Shown here piece after piece: positions 13,158 to 22,327 of a stretch of 64,000 nucleotides of DNA (position 1 is the stretch's first letter; each line of letters begins with the position of its first letter). The translations under genes and the position numbers were made by a program. The notes beneath the pieces were generated by a model. That model was given only the letters and a program-made list of their open reading frames with translations. It did not search any database and was not told where the DNA came from. The stretch is taken from contig NZ_CP049868.1 in NCBI RefSeq assembly GCF_011303555.1, positions 1,860,001 to 1,924,000 on the forward strand, written 5' to 3'. This DNA comes from Pedobacter sp. HDW13. Its GTDB lineage: Bacteria > Bacteroidota > Bacteroidia > Sphingobacteriales > Sphingobacteriaceae.

Positions 13158-13320
13158 TATCGGCATCACCTCGCGGTTGCCTTTCTATATATCTTCAGGG
13201 CTTGGTTTCTGCCGGTCTTATTCGTCCCGCTTTCAGTTTTCGCCTGTTTCAATCTTTTTTCGTTTGCTTTCCGCGACATCCGCCGCTCAGCTTTTTTACC
13301 CTTCCTTATCGTTGGGAGTG

Positions 13321-13351
13321 CAAAGGTAGGAATCTTTTTTTAACTTCCAAA
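13321..13351 (-). promoter_or_regulatory. rRNA promoter P3 (proximal)
   Basis: Minus strand TTTG, exactly 19 bases, TACCTTTG: a full match to the Bacteroidota -33/-7 consensus. Transcription would start near 13315, giving a leader of about 320 nt. Confidence 0.85.
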
Positions 13352-13447
13352 TAAAATAATTTTTATTTTTTCGTTTTATTTTTTCCTGCTTCCCACTATT
13401 TCAAGTGCCGGTTTTATCCAGCTTCCCTCTCCTTCAGGAGCGGGCTG

Positions 13448-13478
13448 CAAAGGTAACAATCTTTTTCCTTCATGCAAG
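13448..13478 (-). promoter_or_regulatory. rRNA promoter P2
   Basis: Minus strand CTTG, exactly 19 bases, TACCTTTG, followed by GCAGCCCGCTC and then GAAGGAGAGGG, which is nearly the same as after P1. Confidence 0.85.
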
Positions 13479-13557
13479 CTTTATTTTAAAATAAATCTCG
13501 CCCCATCCTCACCATTGTACGCTTTTCAACTAATCCCCTCTCCTTCCGAGCGGGTTG

Positions 13558-13588
13558 CAAAGGTAGGAAAAATTACAACCCGCACAAA
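13558..13588 (-). promoter_or_regulatory. rRNA promoter P1 (distal)
   Basis: Minus strand TTTG, exactly 19 bases, TACCTTTG, followed by GCAACCCGCTCGGAAGGAGA. The GC-rich start region would suit growth-rate or stringent control; that is inference. Confidence 0.85.
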
Positions 13589-13958
13589 TCCTTTTATCGA
13601 TTTTTTGGGGATATTAGGCTAACTTAATGGTTTACAGCAGGAAATAATATTATAAGTAGTGGAATAGCTATGCAGATCAGGCGTCAAGAAGTATAATCAT
13701 TATTTTATAGTTGAGATAAAATTACACCAAGAGGATCTAAAAACATGGGTACTGGTTATGACGGTCACATTTTATTATGTATAAAATGAACTCTCAGAAT
13801 TTCTAAACAGATTTTGAATAAACTCATTTCATTTGGAAAGGACATAGTAATTAACAGAAAAACATGAGCCACGGCAAACGAGCTTTTAAATTCTGCTATG
13901 GAAAAGACTACTACTGTAGCTTTTGGCTAATAAAGGCAACTATTATTTTTGAGCCTTG
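13589..13958. other. Intergenic region with no recognisable gene
   Basis: About 370 AT-rich bases between the divergent rRNA promoters and the lipoprotein gene. I see no open frame with family features, no RNA gene and no clear repeat. Confidence 0.6.
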
Positions 13959-13989
13959 TTGTAACTCCTCAAACATTTTTATAAGTTTG
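13959..13989 (+). promoter_or_regulatory. Promoter of the beta-helix lipoprotein gene
   Basis: TTG at 13959-13961, 20 bases, then TAAGTTTG at 13982-13989, a perfect -7 element. The ATG follows after four bases, so the mRNA would be leaderless. Confidence 0.6.
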
Positions 13990-13993
13990 ATTT

Positions 13994-15367
13994 ATGCGTT
14001 TTAATATTGGCCTGGCGTTATTGGTTATTTTCATGGTATCGGCCTGCCGCAAAGGAGAACATATAACCACTGATCCAAACGCCAAACTAAACATTTCTAA
14101 TCTCGAAATTTTATTTGATACCATTTTTACTTCGGTAGGATCGGTAACGAAAAGAATAAAAATTGCCAATAAAAATAATGACGCGGTTAAAATATCTGAA
14201 ATAAAACTAGCGGGAGGTAATACTTCTGCTTTCAGCATTAATATTAATGGGGAAAACCTCTTAAACAAAAACGACCTGATTTTAAATGGCCAGGATTCGA
14301 TTAACCTTTTTGTAAAGGTTACCATTAATCCAAATATCCAAAACCTGGCATTTTTAGTGCAGGATTCTATTATTTTAAACACTAATGGAAACAGGCAGGT
14401 GGTGCAGCTTTTGGCTTACGGCCAGAATGCCATATTTGTAAACAATACAGTTATAGGCTCCAATACCATTTGGGCAAAGGCCTTGCCTTATATTATTAAT
14501 GGTACGTTGACCGTTAAAAACGGTAATTCGCTTACCATCCAACCCGGTACCAAAATTTATTTTCATAAAGATGCCAACCTAAACGTAGAAGGCACACTCA
14601 CTGTTAACGGAACGGTTAACGAGCCAGTAATGTTTTGCAGCGATAGGCTAGAAAAATTATATCATGACGAACCCGGACAATGGAAAGGAATTTTTATCAA
14701 AAGAAATGGAAATGGCCTAATCAAACATGCTATTATCAAAAATGCATCGGTAGGTATCACCTCCGATTCCTTATCCCTAAACTCGAACCCAAAATTGATT
14801 TTAAGCAGCAGTATTATTAAAAACATGCAGGTTGCAGCATATATAGGTTACCATTCGGAGCTTTTGGCATTTAACAACCTCCTATATAATTGCGGCAATT
14901 ACCTTATTTATGCCGTAGGTGGCGGAAATTATAACCTCAAACACAATACTTTTGCAGGCTATAACCTCAATTTTCCACGAAAGACAGCAGCTTTAAGCTT
15001 TTCCGATTATTTATCCACTAATGCTTATAATAAACTTCAGTTAGATTTAACCAATAATATCATCTGGGGCAGTTTAACTAACGAGCTCGATATCCAAAGA
15101 AAAACTTCGGCAGTTGTACAGCTTAATTTATGGAACAATTTAATCAGAACCACCAACATCAGCTACAACAATAACGGCAACATTTTAAACACGGATCCAC
15201 TTTTTGTTGATAAGGCATTAGAGAATTTTGAAGTGCAAGCCAATAGCCCCACTATAAAAAAGGGTAAAGATTTAAACGCAGATCCCTACTTCAGTAGTTA
15301 TCTGAATAAAGACCTTAAAGAAAATTCAAGATTTTTCCCCTCAACCTTAGGCTGTTACGAAAAATAA
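13994..15367 (+). CDS. Lipoprotein with right-handed parallel beta-helix
   Basis: A 457-residue protein. The N-terminus is a lipoprotein signal (hydrophobic LALLVIFMVSA, then Cys at residue 18), so it should be lipidated and placed in the outer membrane. Residues 20-150 look like a beta-sandwich with DUF1573-like or CARDB-like strands; residues 165-420 are repeated short strands (LTVKNGNSLTIQPGTKIYF, LNVEGTLTVNGTVNEPV) of a pectate-lyase-type beta-helix with NNLLYN-type turns. No catalytic residues can be assigned; a binding or adhesive role or polysaccharide lyase activity are both possible. Single-gene transcription unit with its own promoter and terminator. Confidence 0.8.
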   Translation: MRFNIGLALLVIFMVSACRKGEHITTDPNAKLNISNLEILFDTIFTSVGSVTKRIKIANKNNDAVKISEIKLAGGNTSAFSININGENLLNKNDLILNGQDSINLFVKVTINPNIQNLAFLVQDSIILNTNGNRQVVQLLAYGQNAIFVNNTVIGSNTIWAKALPYIINGTLTVKNGNSLTIQPGTKIYFHKDANLNVEGTLTVNGTVNEPVMFCSDRLEKLYHDEPGQWKGIFIKRNGNGLIKHAIIKNASVGITSDSLSLNSNPKLILSSSIIKNMQVAAYIGYHSELLAFNNLLYNCGNYLIYAVGGGNYNLKHNTFAGYNLNFPRKTAALSFSDYLSTNAYNKLQLDLTNNIIWGSLTNELDIQRKTSAVVQLNLWNNLIRTTNISYNNNGNILNTDPLFVDKALENFEVQANSPTIKKGKDLNADPYFSSYLNKDLKENSRFFPSTLGCYEK

Positions 15368-15445
15368 TTACTTTTTTTTCACCTCGCAGAAAACAATTTG
15401 GCATAAATTCTCGTTTATATATTCGAGAGCGTTAATTTAGATGGT

Positions 15446-15480
15446 AAGGGTCGATATTTCACATAAGAATATCGGCCCTT
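15446..15480 (+). terminator. Terminator after the lipoprotein gene
   Basis: Stem AAGGGTCGATATT / AATATCGGCCCTT (13 bp, one G-U pair), nine-base loop, followed by TACTTTTTA. Confidence 0.75.
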
Positions 15481-15580
15481 TACTTTTTACTGCTTTTTAT
15501 GTTTGAATAAGATTCAAGTTTACTTGCATTAAAACAAAAAAGCCCTTAACAATTTAGTCCTACACTGCCTATAAAAAGAA

Positions 15581-15611
15581 AGAGCCTTGCACATTATGCA
15601 AGGCTCTTTTT
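15581..15611 (-). terminator. Terminator of glyA (probably bidirectional)
   Basis: Perfect 11-base stem AGAGCCTTGCA / TGCAAGGCTCT with loop CATTA. T-runs lie on both sides: TTTCTTTTT on the minus strand after glyA, and TTTTT on the plus strand. Confidence 0.85.
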
Positions 15612-15635
15612 AGAAAAACGCTTTGAAGCGCTATA

Positions 15636-16906
15636 TTATTTATACAATGGAAATGCGCTAACCAGGCTAATTACCTCAGCTTTTACAGCATTAATATTGG
15701 CTTCATCGTCAGGGTTTGTTAATACCTGATCAATTAAATCAACAATTTTCTCCATTTCAGCTTCTTTTAAACCTCTTGTAGTGATTGCCGCAGTACCTAC
15801 GCGGATACCTGAGGTTACAAATGGCGATTTATCATCAAATGGCACCATGTTTTTGTTTACCGTAATTTCAGCTCTTTCTAAAGCATTTTCAGCAACTTTA
15901 CCGGTAATGTTTTTATTGCGAAGATCGATTAACATTAAGTGGTTATCAGTACCGCCTGAAATAATTCCGTATCCTTTAGCCACAAATGCTTTGGCCATAG
16001 CTTGTGCATTGGCAGCAACTTGTTTAATATAAGTTCCATACTCCTCACTCAAAGCCTCACCAAAAGCGATTGCTTTAGCAGCAATAATGTGCTCTAACGG
16101 ACCACCTTGCGTACCTGGAAAAACAGCCATATCCAATAAGTTGCTCATCATACGGATTTCGCCTTTAGGTGTTTTTAATCCCCATGGGTTTTCGAAATCC
16201 TGTCCCATCATAATCATACCACCACGTGGGCCACGTAAAGTTTTGTGGGTAGTAGTAGTTACAATATGGCAATGTGGAAGTGGGTTAGCCAACAAACCTT
16301 TGGCAATTAAACCAGCAGGGTGAGAAATATCAGCTAAAACCAAAGCACCGATTTTATCGGCTACCGAACGGATAAAAGCATAATCCCACTCGCGCGAGTA
16401 AGCAGATGCACCGCAGATAATTAATTTTGGTTTTTCTGCTAAAGCAACTTCTTCCAATTTTTTATAATCGATTAATCCGGTTTCTTTTTCAACACCATAA
16501 AATAATGGCTGATATAATTTACCAGAAAAGTTTACCGGCGAACCGTGAGTTAAGTGCCCCCGTGAGAAAGATCAAAACCTAATATTTTATCGCCTGGCTG
16601 AAGAATAGCAAGCATAACCGCCGCATTGGCCTGCGCACCAGAGTGTGGCTGAACGTTAACCCATGCTGCACCAAATAATTGTTTTGCCCTATCGATAGCA
16701 ATTTGCTCTACTACATCTACTACCTGGCAACCACCATAGTAACGTTTCCCTGGTAAACCTTCAGCATATTTATTGGTTAATACCGAACCAGCAGCTTCCA
16801 TTACCTGCTTGCTTACAAAGTTTTCTGATGCAATAAGCTCTAAACCATGCTCCTGGCGGTTTAACTCCTTATCAATAAGTTCAAAAATTTGGTTGTCGCG
16901 TGTCAT
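15636..16906 (-). pseudogene. glyA: Serine hydroxymethyltransferase, frameshifted in this sequence
   Basis: Encodes the PLP enzyme that converts serine and tetrahydrofolate to glycine and methylene-tetrahydrofolate. The N-terminal part ([34 protein letters not shown]) runs to FDLSHGG, where a TAA appears; the rest resumes one frame over as [20 protein letters not shown]. The break is at the G-run 16561-16557 (minus strand, five G), where the family needs GGxGGx before CAC. One extra base restores 423 residues, the normal length. The PLP-Lys region ([14 protein letters not shown]) and everything after it are intact. Because glyA is close to essential and other genes here show the same fault, an assembly error is most likely. 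Confidence 0.92.
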
Positions 16907-16933
16907 CGTTATATTAGGTTTGTATTTTTTTTG

Positions 16934-16941
16934 CAAAAGTA
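16934..16941 (-). promoter_or_regulatory. -7 promoter element of glyA
   Basis: Minus strand TACTTTTG matches TAnnTTTG. The -33 position is poor. It gives a leader of roughly 20 nt and lies in the 62-base gap after scpA, so glyA need not depend on scpA transcription. Confidence 0.5.
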
Positions 16942-16968
16942 AGAAATTCAAAGCTAATTTAAGCGGTA

Positions 16969-17712
16969 TTACGATAATGCTTTCACATTAAAGTTGTTAA
17001 AGCCGCTTCCAATGGTTATCTCTACGATTTGTTGTTGCAACATTTCTAAAATAGCCAGGAAATTGTACACGAAATGCACCTTATTTTCTGAATTTTTAAG
17101 CACCAGGGCAAAATCTATCTGCTTATTGATATCTAACAGATTGGCGATAAAATGTTTTTGCTGTTCAATAGTATAAGGATATTGAACTACGGTATGTTTA
17201 ACCTCTTCGCTCCGCAGTTCATACTTCTGCATGGTTCGATGATAAACAGTTAAAAGTTTATATAAATCGAGTGAGAGGAGTTCGTCCTGATGAGTTGATG
17301 ATGCAGCCGCCAGGCCTAAGTCGAAAGCAATGTTGCCCCGTTGGTCTTGTTTCATCCGGCCATCTTCCAAAACTTTCATTTCTTCGGCAGCCGATTTAAA
17401 CTGTTTGTAAGCTATAAGTCGGGCGATCAGGTCTTGTTCAGCATTAATTTCGTTTCCGGCCTCATCAATCTCAATCCTGGGCAAAAGCATTTTCGATTTA
17501 ATGCGCATTAAAGTTGCTGCAACAAGAATAAACTCACTGGCTACCTCTACATTTAGCGCCAATAACTGATGGATATAGGCCAGGAAATCGTTAGTAATCT
17601 TGGCAATCTCCACATCCTGAATATTGAGTTCATCGCGTTCAATAAAGAACAACAACAAATCGAAGGGGCCTTCGAAAACCGGAAGTTTTATTTCAAAATT
17701 CTCTGCCTGCAT
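16969..17712 (-). CDS. scpA: ScpA, chromosome segregation and condensation protein A
   Basis: A 247-residue kleisin that with ScpB and Smc forms the bacterial condensin. The N-terminal Smc-neck-binding region is clear: [20 protein letters not shown] is the family hallmark, followed by the ITNDFLAYI and [21 protein letters not shown] helices. The C-terminal winged helix that binds the Smc cap is at residues 180-247. I chose the ATG at 17712 ([15 protein letters not shown]) over 17724, since the extra four residues have no counterpart. scpB is not in the window. Confidence 0.9.
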   Translation of the reverse strand: MQAENFEIKLPVFEGPFDLLLFFIERDELNIQDVEIAKITNDFLAYIHQLLALNVEVASEFILVAATLMRIKSKMLLPRIEIDEAGNEINAEQDLIARLIAYKQFKSAAEEMKVLEDGRMKQDQRGNIAFDLGLAAASSTHQDELLSLDLYKLLTVYHRTMQKYELRSEEVKHTVVQYPYTIEQQKHFIANLLDINKQIDFALVLKNSENKVHFVYNFLAILEMLQQQIVEITIGSGFNNFNVKALS

Positions 17713-17949
17713 GCGTAGGGGCAAACATAACGAAAATTTTTAGGTCCTAACAGTCTAACCCCAATTCAAAAAGCTCTACACTTAGTACTAGCTGCTCTTC
17801 ATCAAAGGCCAAATGCTAAACCCTTACCCACCAGCGCTAATCACCTAGACACTAACCGCTTAATCATCAATAATAAACCGTTATTTTTCTCTTCTATATT
17901 AAAACAAATTTACCTTACTTTGTATCTTGTTTTTTACCATAAATTCCGA

Positions 17950-19878
17950 ATGCAAGTAAAAGCTGGCCCCCTGCTTTCAAAAATCAACTATCCCGCTGAT
18001 TTAAAGCAATATAACGAGTCTGACTTAGAACAAATAAGTCAGGAATTACGACAATACATTATCGATGTAGTGAGTGTGAATGGTGGCCATTTTGGTGCCA
18101 GTTTAGGTGTTGTCGAACTCACAGTAGCACTACATTACGCACTAAATACACCATATGATAAATTGGTTTGGGACGTAGGTCACCAGGCTTACGGCCATAA
18201 AATACTTACCGGCCGCAGAGATTTATTCCACACCAACCGTGTATATGGTGGTATTAGTGGTTTCCCAAAAATTTCTGAAAGTGAGTACGATACCTTTGGT
18301 GTGGGCCACTCATCTACCTCTATATCTGCAGCTTTGGGTATGGCTGTTGCCTCGCAATTAAAAGGCGAAACCGATAGGCAGCATGTTGCTGTAATTGGCG
18401 ATGGCGCAATGACAGCGGGTTTAGCTTTTGAAGGCTTAAACCATGCGGGGATCGAAAACAGCAATGTATTGGTTATCTTAAATGATAACTGTATGTCTAT
18501 CGACCCGAATGTTGGTGCACTGAAAGAGTACCTAACCAGCATCACCATTTCAAAATCATACAACCGCTTTCGCGATGATATTTCACATGTGCTTGCCGGG
18601 CTTTCTAAACTTGGCCCTAATGCACACAAGTATGTAAAGAAAATAGAGAAAAGCATTAAAGGTACCCTGCTTAAACAGAGTAATTTATTCGAAGCTTTAA
18701 ATTTCAGGTATTTTGGTCCGGTAGATGGTCATGATGTGAAACGTTTGGCACAGGTTATAAAAGACCTTTCTGCAATTCCGGGCCCGAAATTGTTACACTG
18801 TGTTACAGTAAAAGGTAAAGGTTTTGCATTAGCCGAAAAAGACCAAACCAAATGGCACGCACCAGGCCTTTTCGATAAGATTACCGGAGAAATTAAAAAA
18901 AGTACTCCAGATAAACCTCAGCCGCCCAAATACCAGGATGTTTTTGGGCATACCATGGTCGAACTGGCCGAGGCAAACGATAAAATTGTGGGAATTACGC
19001 CTGCCATGCCTTCAGGATCATCATTAAACATCATGATGAAAGCCATGCCAAAGCGCGCCTTTGATGTGGGCATAGCCGAACAGCATGCCGTAACTTTCTC
19101 GGCAGGTTTAGCAGCACAAGGGTTGGTTCCTTTTTGTAACATCTATTCCAGCTTTATGCAAAGGGCGTACGATCAGGTAATTCACGATGTCGCCATCCAA
19201 AAACTGAATGTTGTTTTTTGCCTGGATAGGGCAGGTTTAGCGGGTGCTGATGGCGCAACTCACCATGGCGCTTACGATATTGCCTATATGCGTTGTATTC
19301 CAAACCTGGTGGTTTCTTCGCCGATGAACGAAGAAGAATTGCGCAATCTGATGTTTACGGCGCAACAAGAAAACATCGGTCCTTTCGTAATTCGCTACCC
19401 ACGCGGTAATGGCGTAATGCCCGATTGGAAAAGACCGTTTAAAGCATTGGAGATTGGCAAAGGCCGTAAAATATGTGATGGAGAAGACGTTGCACTCCTT
19501 ACCATTGGTCATGTGGGCAACTTCGCAGTTGAGGCTCGTGCTGAACTGAATACCGAAGGATTTTACCCTGCACACTACGATTTACGTTTTGTTAAACCTT
19601 TAGATGAACAGATGCTGCATGAGGTATTTGCTAAATATAAACATGTAATTACGGTAGAAGATGGTTCGCTTCAGGGCGGTGTAGGTTCTGCAGTTTTAGA
19701 ATTTATGGCCGATCATGGTTACCATGCCAACGTAATCCGCTTAGGTATTCCCGATCAGTTTGTTGAACATGGCGAACAGCCCGAACTTTGGGCCGAATGT
19801 GGCTACGATAAAAATGCAATTGTACAAGCAGTAAGAAAAGTGGCTGTAAAAAGAACAACCGATAGTATGGCTGGTTAA
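17950..19878 (+). CDS. dxs: 1-deoxy-D-xylulose-5-phosphate synthase
   Basis: A 642-residue TPP enzyme that condenses pyruvate and glyceraldehyde 3-phosphate in the first step of the MEP isoprenoid pathway. Visible: WDVGHQAYGHKILTGR, the TPP motif GDGAMTAGLAFEGLNHAG with the metal-binding Asn in LNDN, the DRAGLAGADGATHHGAYD motif in the pyrimidine domain, and a transketolase C-terminal domain. I start at MQVKAGPLLSKI (17950); the frame opens earlier at 17920, but MYLVFYHKFR is not family-like. No operon partner; a strong terminator follows. Confidence 0.95.
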   Translation: MQVKAGPLLSKINYPADLKQYNESDLEQISQELRQYIIDVVSVNGGHFGASLGVVELTVALHYALNTPYDKLVWDVGHQAYGHKILTGRRDLFHTNRVYGGISGFPKISESEYDTFGVGHSSTSISAALGMAVASQLKGETDRQHVAVIGDGAMTAGLAFEGLNHAGIENSNVLVILNDNCMSIDPNVGALKEYLTSITISKSYNRFRDDISHVLAGLSKLGPNAHKYVKKIEKSIKGTLLKQSNLFEALNFRYFGPVDGHDVKRLAQVIKDLSAIPGPKLLHCVTVKGKGFALAEKDQTKWHAPGLFDKITGEIKKSTPDKPQPPKYQDVFGHTMVELAEANDKIVGITPAMPSGSSLNIMMKAMPKRAFDVGIAEQHAVTFSAGLAAQGLVPFCNIYSSFMQRAYDQVIHDVAIQKLNVVFCLDRAGLAGADGATHHGAYDIAYMRCIPNLVVSSPMNEEELRNLMFTAQQENIGPFVIRYPRGNGVMPDWKRPFKALEIGKGRKICDGEDVALLTIGHVGNFAVEARAELNTEGFYPAHYDLRFVKPLDEQMLHEVFAKYKHVITVEDGSLQGGVGSAVLEFMADHGYHANVIRLGIPDQFVEHGEQPELWAECGYDKNAIVQAVRKVAVKRTTDSMAG

Positions 19879-19903
19879 GAGCAAAATACTTCAATATTAT
19901 TAT

Positions 19904-19937
19904 AAATCCCATTGCAAAAAATGCAATGGGATTTTTT
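19904..19937 (+). terminator. Terminator of dxs
   Basis: Perfect 13-base stem AAATCCCATTGCA / TGCAATGGGATTT with an A-rich loop, followed by TTTT. Confidence 0.9.
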
Positions 19938-20132
19938 TATGCTCATAGTTTCTTCTATATAGAAAATAAAGCTTTAGAGGATAATTGAAGTACTTAACTC
20001 GTATGATCAGCTTCACTAATATTGTAAACGCATGTGAAGCGCGTAACAATTACGCTACCATAATTAACGAAAAAATGCTAAACAAACGTTTGATTTGTTA
20101 TATTAGCAGCCTAATTAAAATCTAAATTTATT

Positions 20133-21971
20133 ATGTGTGGAATAGTAGGCTACATAGGCTTTAGAGAAGCCTGGCCAATTGTATTAAAAGGCCTTAAAAG
20201 ATTAGAGTATCGCGGTTATGATAGCGCTGGCATTGCATTAATGAATGATAATGGGCAGCATATTTACAAAAAGGCAGGTAAAGTGGCTGTTTTGGAAGAA
20301 TTTGCAGCAGCACAGGATAAATCTGGCACTATCGGAATAGGCCATACCCGCTGGGCAACACATGGTGTGCCGTCTGACCGGAATTCGCATCCTCATACCT
20401 CAAACAACAATAAACTTTCTATCATACACAACGGTATTATCGAAAACTACGCCACCCTAAAAGAAGAATTATTGGAGCGTGGCCATGAGTTTAAAAGCGA
20501 TACCGATACAGAGGTACTCATCCATCTGATTGAAGAAATCCAGAAGATTGAGCAAATAGACCTGATGGAAGCTGTACGTTTGGCACTCCAGGAAGTGAGT
20601 GGTGCCTATGCCATCGTAATTATGGATAGGGAAAATCCCGATCGCTTAATTGCTGCACGTAAAGGAAGCCCGATGGTTATTGGCGTTGGCGCAGGCGAAT
20701 ATTTTATCGCATCAGATGCTACACCCATTATCGAATATACCAAAAATGTAATCTACCTGAAAGATGGCGAAATTGCATTAATTACTAAAAATGATCTTTT
20801 AATTAAGCAGCTCGATAATGTAGTGCAAACCCCATTAATTCAGGAACTGGAACTGAAACTGGAGATGCTGGAGAAAGGTGGCTTCGATCACTTCATGCTA
20901 AAAGAAATATACGAACAGCCAAGATCGATAAAAGATTGTATGCGCGGGCGTATCTACCCCGAAGAAGGTAAAGTTCAGTTGGGCGGAATCAAAGAATTCG
21001 CAGAGAAGTTAAAAAATATAGATCGGATCATCATTGTAGCTTGCGGTACGTCATGGCATGCGGGTTTGGTAGGGGAATACCTGATTGAAGAATATGCCCG
21101 TATCCCGGTTGAGGTAGAGTATGCATCAGAGTTCAGGTACCGCAACCCAATTATTACTGAAAAAGATGTGGTAATTGCGATCTCACAATCAGGCGAAACT
21201 GCTGATACCATGGCCGCTATCGAAATGGCCAAAGAGCGTGGAGCAACCATTTTTGGTATCTGTAATGTAGCTGGCGCATCTATCCCACGCTTAACACATG
21301 CTGGTGTTTATACACATGCCGGCCCCGAGATTGGTGTAGCTTCTACAAAAGCGTTTACCGCACAGGTAACTGTCCTAACTTTAATGGCCTTTTACATGGC
21401 ACAGCAAAAAGGCTCAATTACTACTTCCAAATTAATTGAGCTATTAACCGAACTAGACCACATTCCTGAAAAAATTCAGATTGCATTGGAATCGAATGAG
21501 TTAATCAAAGAAGTCGCCGAAAAAATTAAAGATTCAACAAACTGCTTATTCCTGGGCCGCGGTAGTGGTTTCCCTGTGGCACTGGAAGGCGCACTAAAAC
21601 TAAAGGAAATTTCTTATATCCACGCAGAGGGCTATCCCGCGGCCGAAATGAAACACGGCCCAATTGCTCTTATTGACGAAGAGATGCCGGTGGTATTTAT
21701 TGCTACCCAAAATTCATCTTACGAAAAGGTAATCAGCAACATTCAGGAAGTAAAAGCCCGTAAAGGTAAGGTAATTGCCATTGTAACAGAAGGCGATACT
21801 GAGGTAAAGAAAATGGCCGACTATTGCATTGAGATCCCCGATGCCAACGAAGCTTTCTTACCACTATTAGCTACTATCCCACTTCAGTTACTTTCTTATC
21901 ACATTGCGGTAATGAGGGGCTGTAATGTAGATCAGCCAAGAAACTTGGCTAAATCTGTAACAGTTGAATAG
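20133..21971 (+). CDS. glmS: Glutamine-fructose-6-phosphate aminotransferase (isomerizing)
   Basis: A 612-residue cytoplasmic enzyme that makes glucosamine 6-phosphate, the entry to UDP-GlcNAc. The N-terminal glutaminase has catalytic Cys2 (MCGIVGYIG) and the HTRWATHG and HNGIIEN loops; two SIS domains follow (CGTSWHAGLVGEYLIEE, AISQSGETADTMAA, and GRGSGFPVALEGALKLKEIS). The end LAKSVTVE is the conserved C-terminus. No glmS ribozyme or recognisable riboswitch precedes it. UDP-GlcNAc is the precursor of most sugars made by the neighbouring convergent polysaccharide locus. Confidence 0.96.
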   Translation: MCGIVGYIGFREAWPIVLKGLKRLEYRGYDSAGIALMNDNGQHIYKKAGKVAVLEEFAAAQDKSGTIGIGHTRWATHGVPSDRNSHPHTSNNNKLSIIHNGIIENYATLKEELLERGHEFKSDTDTEVLIHLIEEIQKIEQIDLMEAVRLALQEVSGAYAIVIMDRENPDRLIAARKGSPMVIGVGAGEYFIASDATPIIEYTKNVIYLKDGEIALITKNDLLIKQLDNVVQTPLIQELELKLEMLEKGGFDHFMLKEIYEQPRSIKDCMRGRIYPEEGKVQLGGIKEFAEKLKNIDRIIIVACGTSWHAGLVGEYLIEEYARIPVEVEYASEFRYRNPIITEKDVVIAISQSGETADTMAAIEMAKERGATIFGICNVAGASIPRLTHAGVYTHAGPEIGVASTKAFTAQVTVLTLMAFYMAQQKGSITTSKLIELLTELDHIPEKIQIALESNELIKEVAEKIKDSTNCLFLGRGSGFPVALEGALKLKEISYIHAEGYPAAEMKHGPIALIDEEMPVVFIATQNSSYEKVISNIQEVKARKGKVIAIVTEGDTEVKKMADYCIEIPDANEAFLPLLATIPLQLLSYHIAVMRGCNVDQPRNLAKSVTVE

Positions 21972-21974
21972 TTA

Positions 21975-22013
21975 AAAAGAAAGCGCTGATTATTTTAATC
22001 AGCGCTTTCTTTT
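21975..22013 (+). terminator. Terminator of glmS
   Basis: Perfect 18-base stem with inner arm AAGCGCTGATTA / TAATCAGCGCTT and A-rich/T-rich outer part, tiny loop, then T residues. It can act in both directions. The next 275 bases to the wzi end hold nothing recognisable. Confidence 0.9.
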
Positions 22014-22288
22014 TATTTAGCAGGTATCAAACCTTTTTCTATACACCTATAAAAGCAATCTACTTTAAAACCTGATAAATCCACTTCAATTTTAAAACAA
22101 TTTTATCTTTCATATGTTTAACATCGCAAGCAATATTTTGTTTGCGAATAAAATGAACTAAATTATGACTGCTATTAGAAAAACGATTGTATTTAGTAAA
22201 CTTATTTTCAATTTTGTTGGTTACATGGTTAACCAATTTAGAGGTAAATAAAAGATTAGCTATGGCCTAATCAAATTAACACTTCATC

Positions 22289-22327
22289 GAAATATTTATC
22301 ACGGTTAAAAATCGTGATAAATATTTC
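22289..22327 (-). terminator. Hairpin overlapping the wzi stop codon, end of the polysaccharide locus
   Basis: Perfect 15-base stem GAAATATTTATCACG / CGTGATAAATATTTC; the stop codon of wzi is in the loop. There is no U-run, so it may protect the 3' end or terminate weakly. Confidence 0.5.

Noticed and set aside
15636..16906. glyA as a real pseudogene
   Set aside because: One missing G in a G-run, with no other damage and the same fault in five other genes, points to a sequence error.
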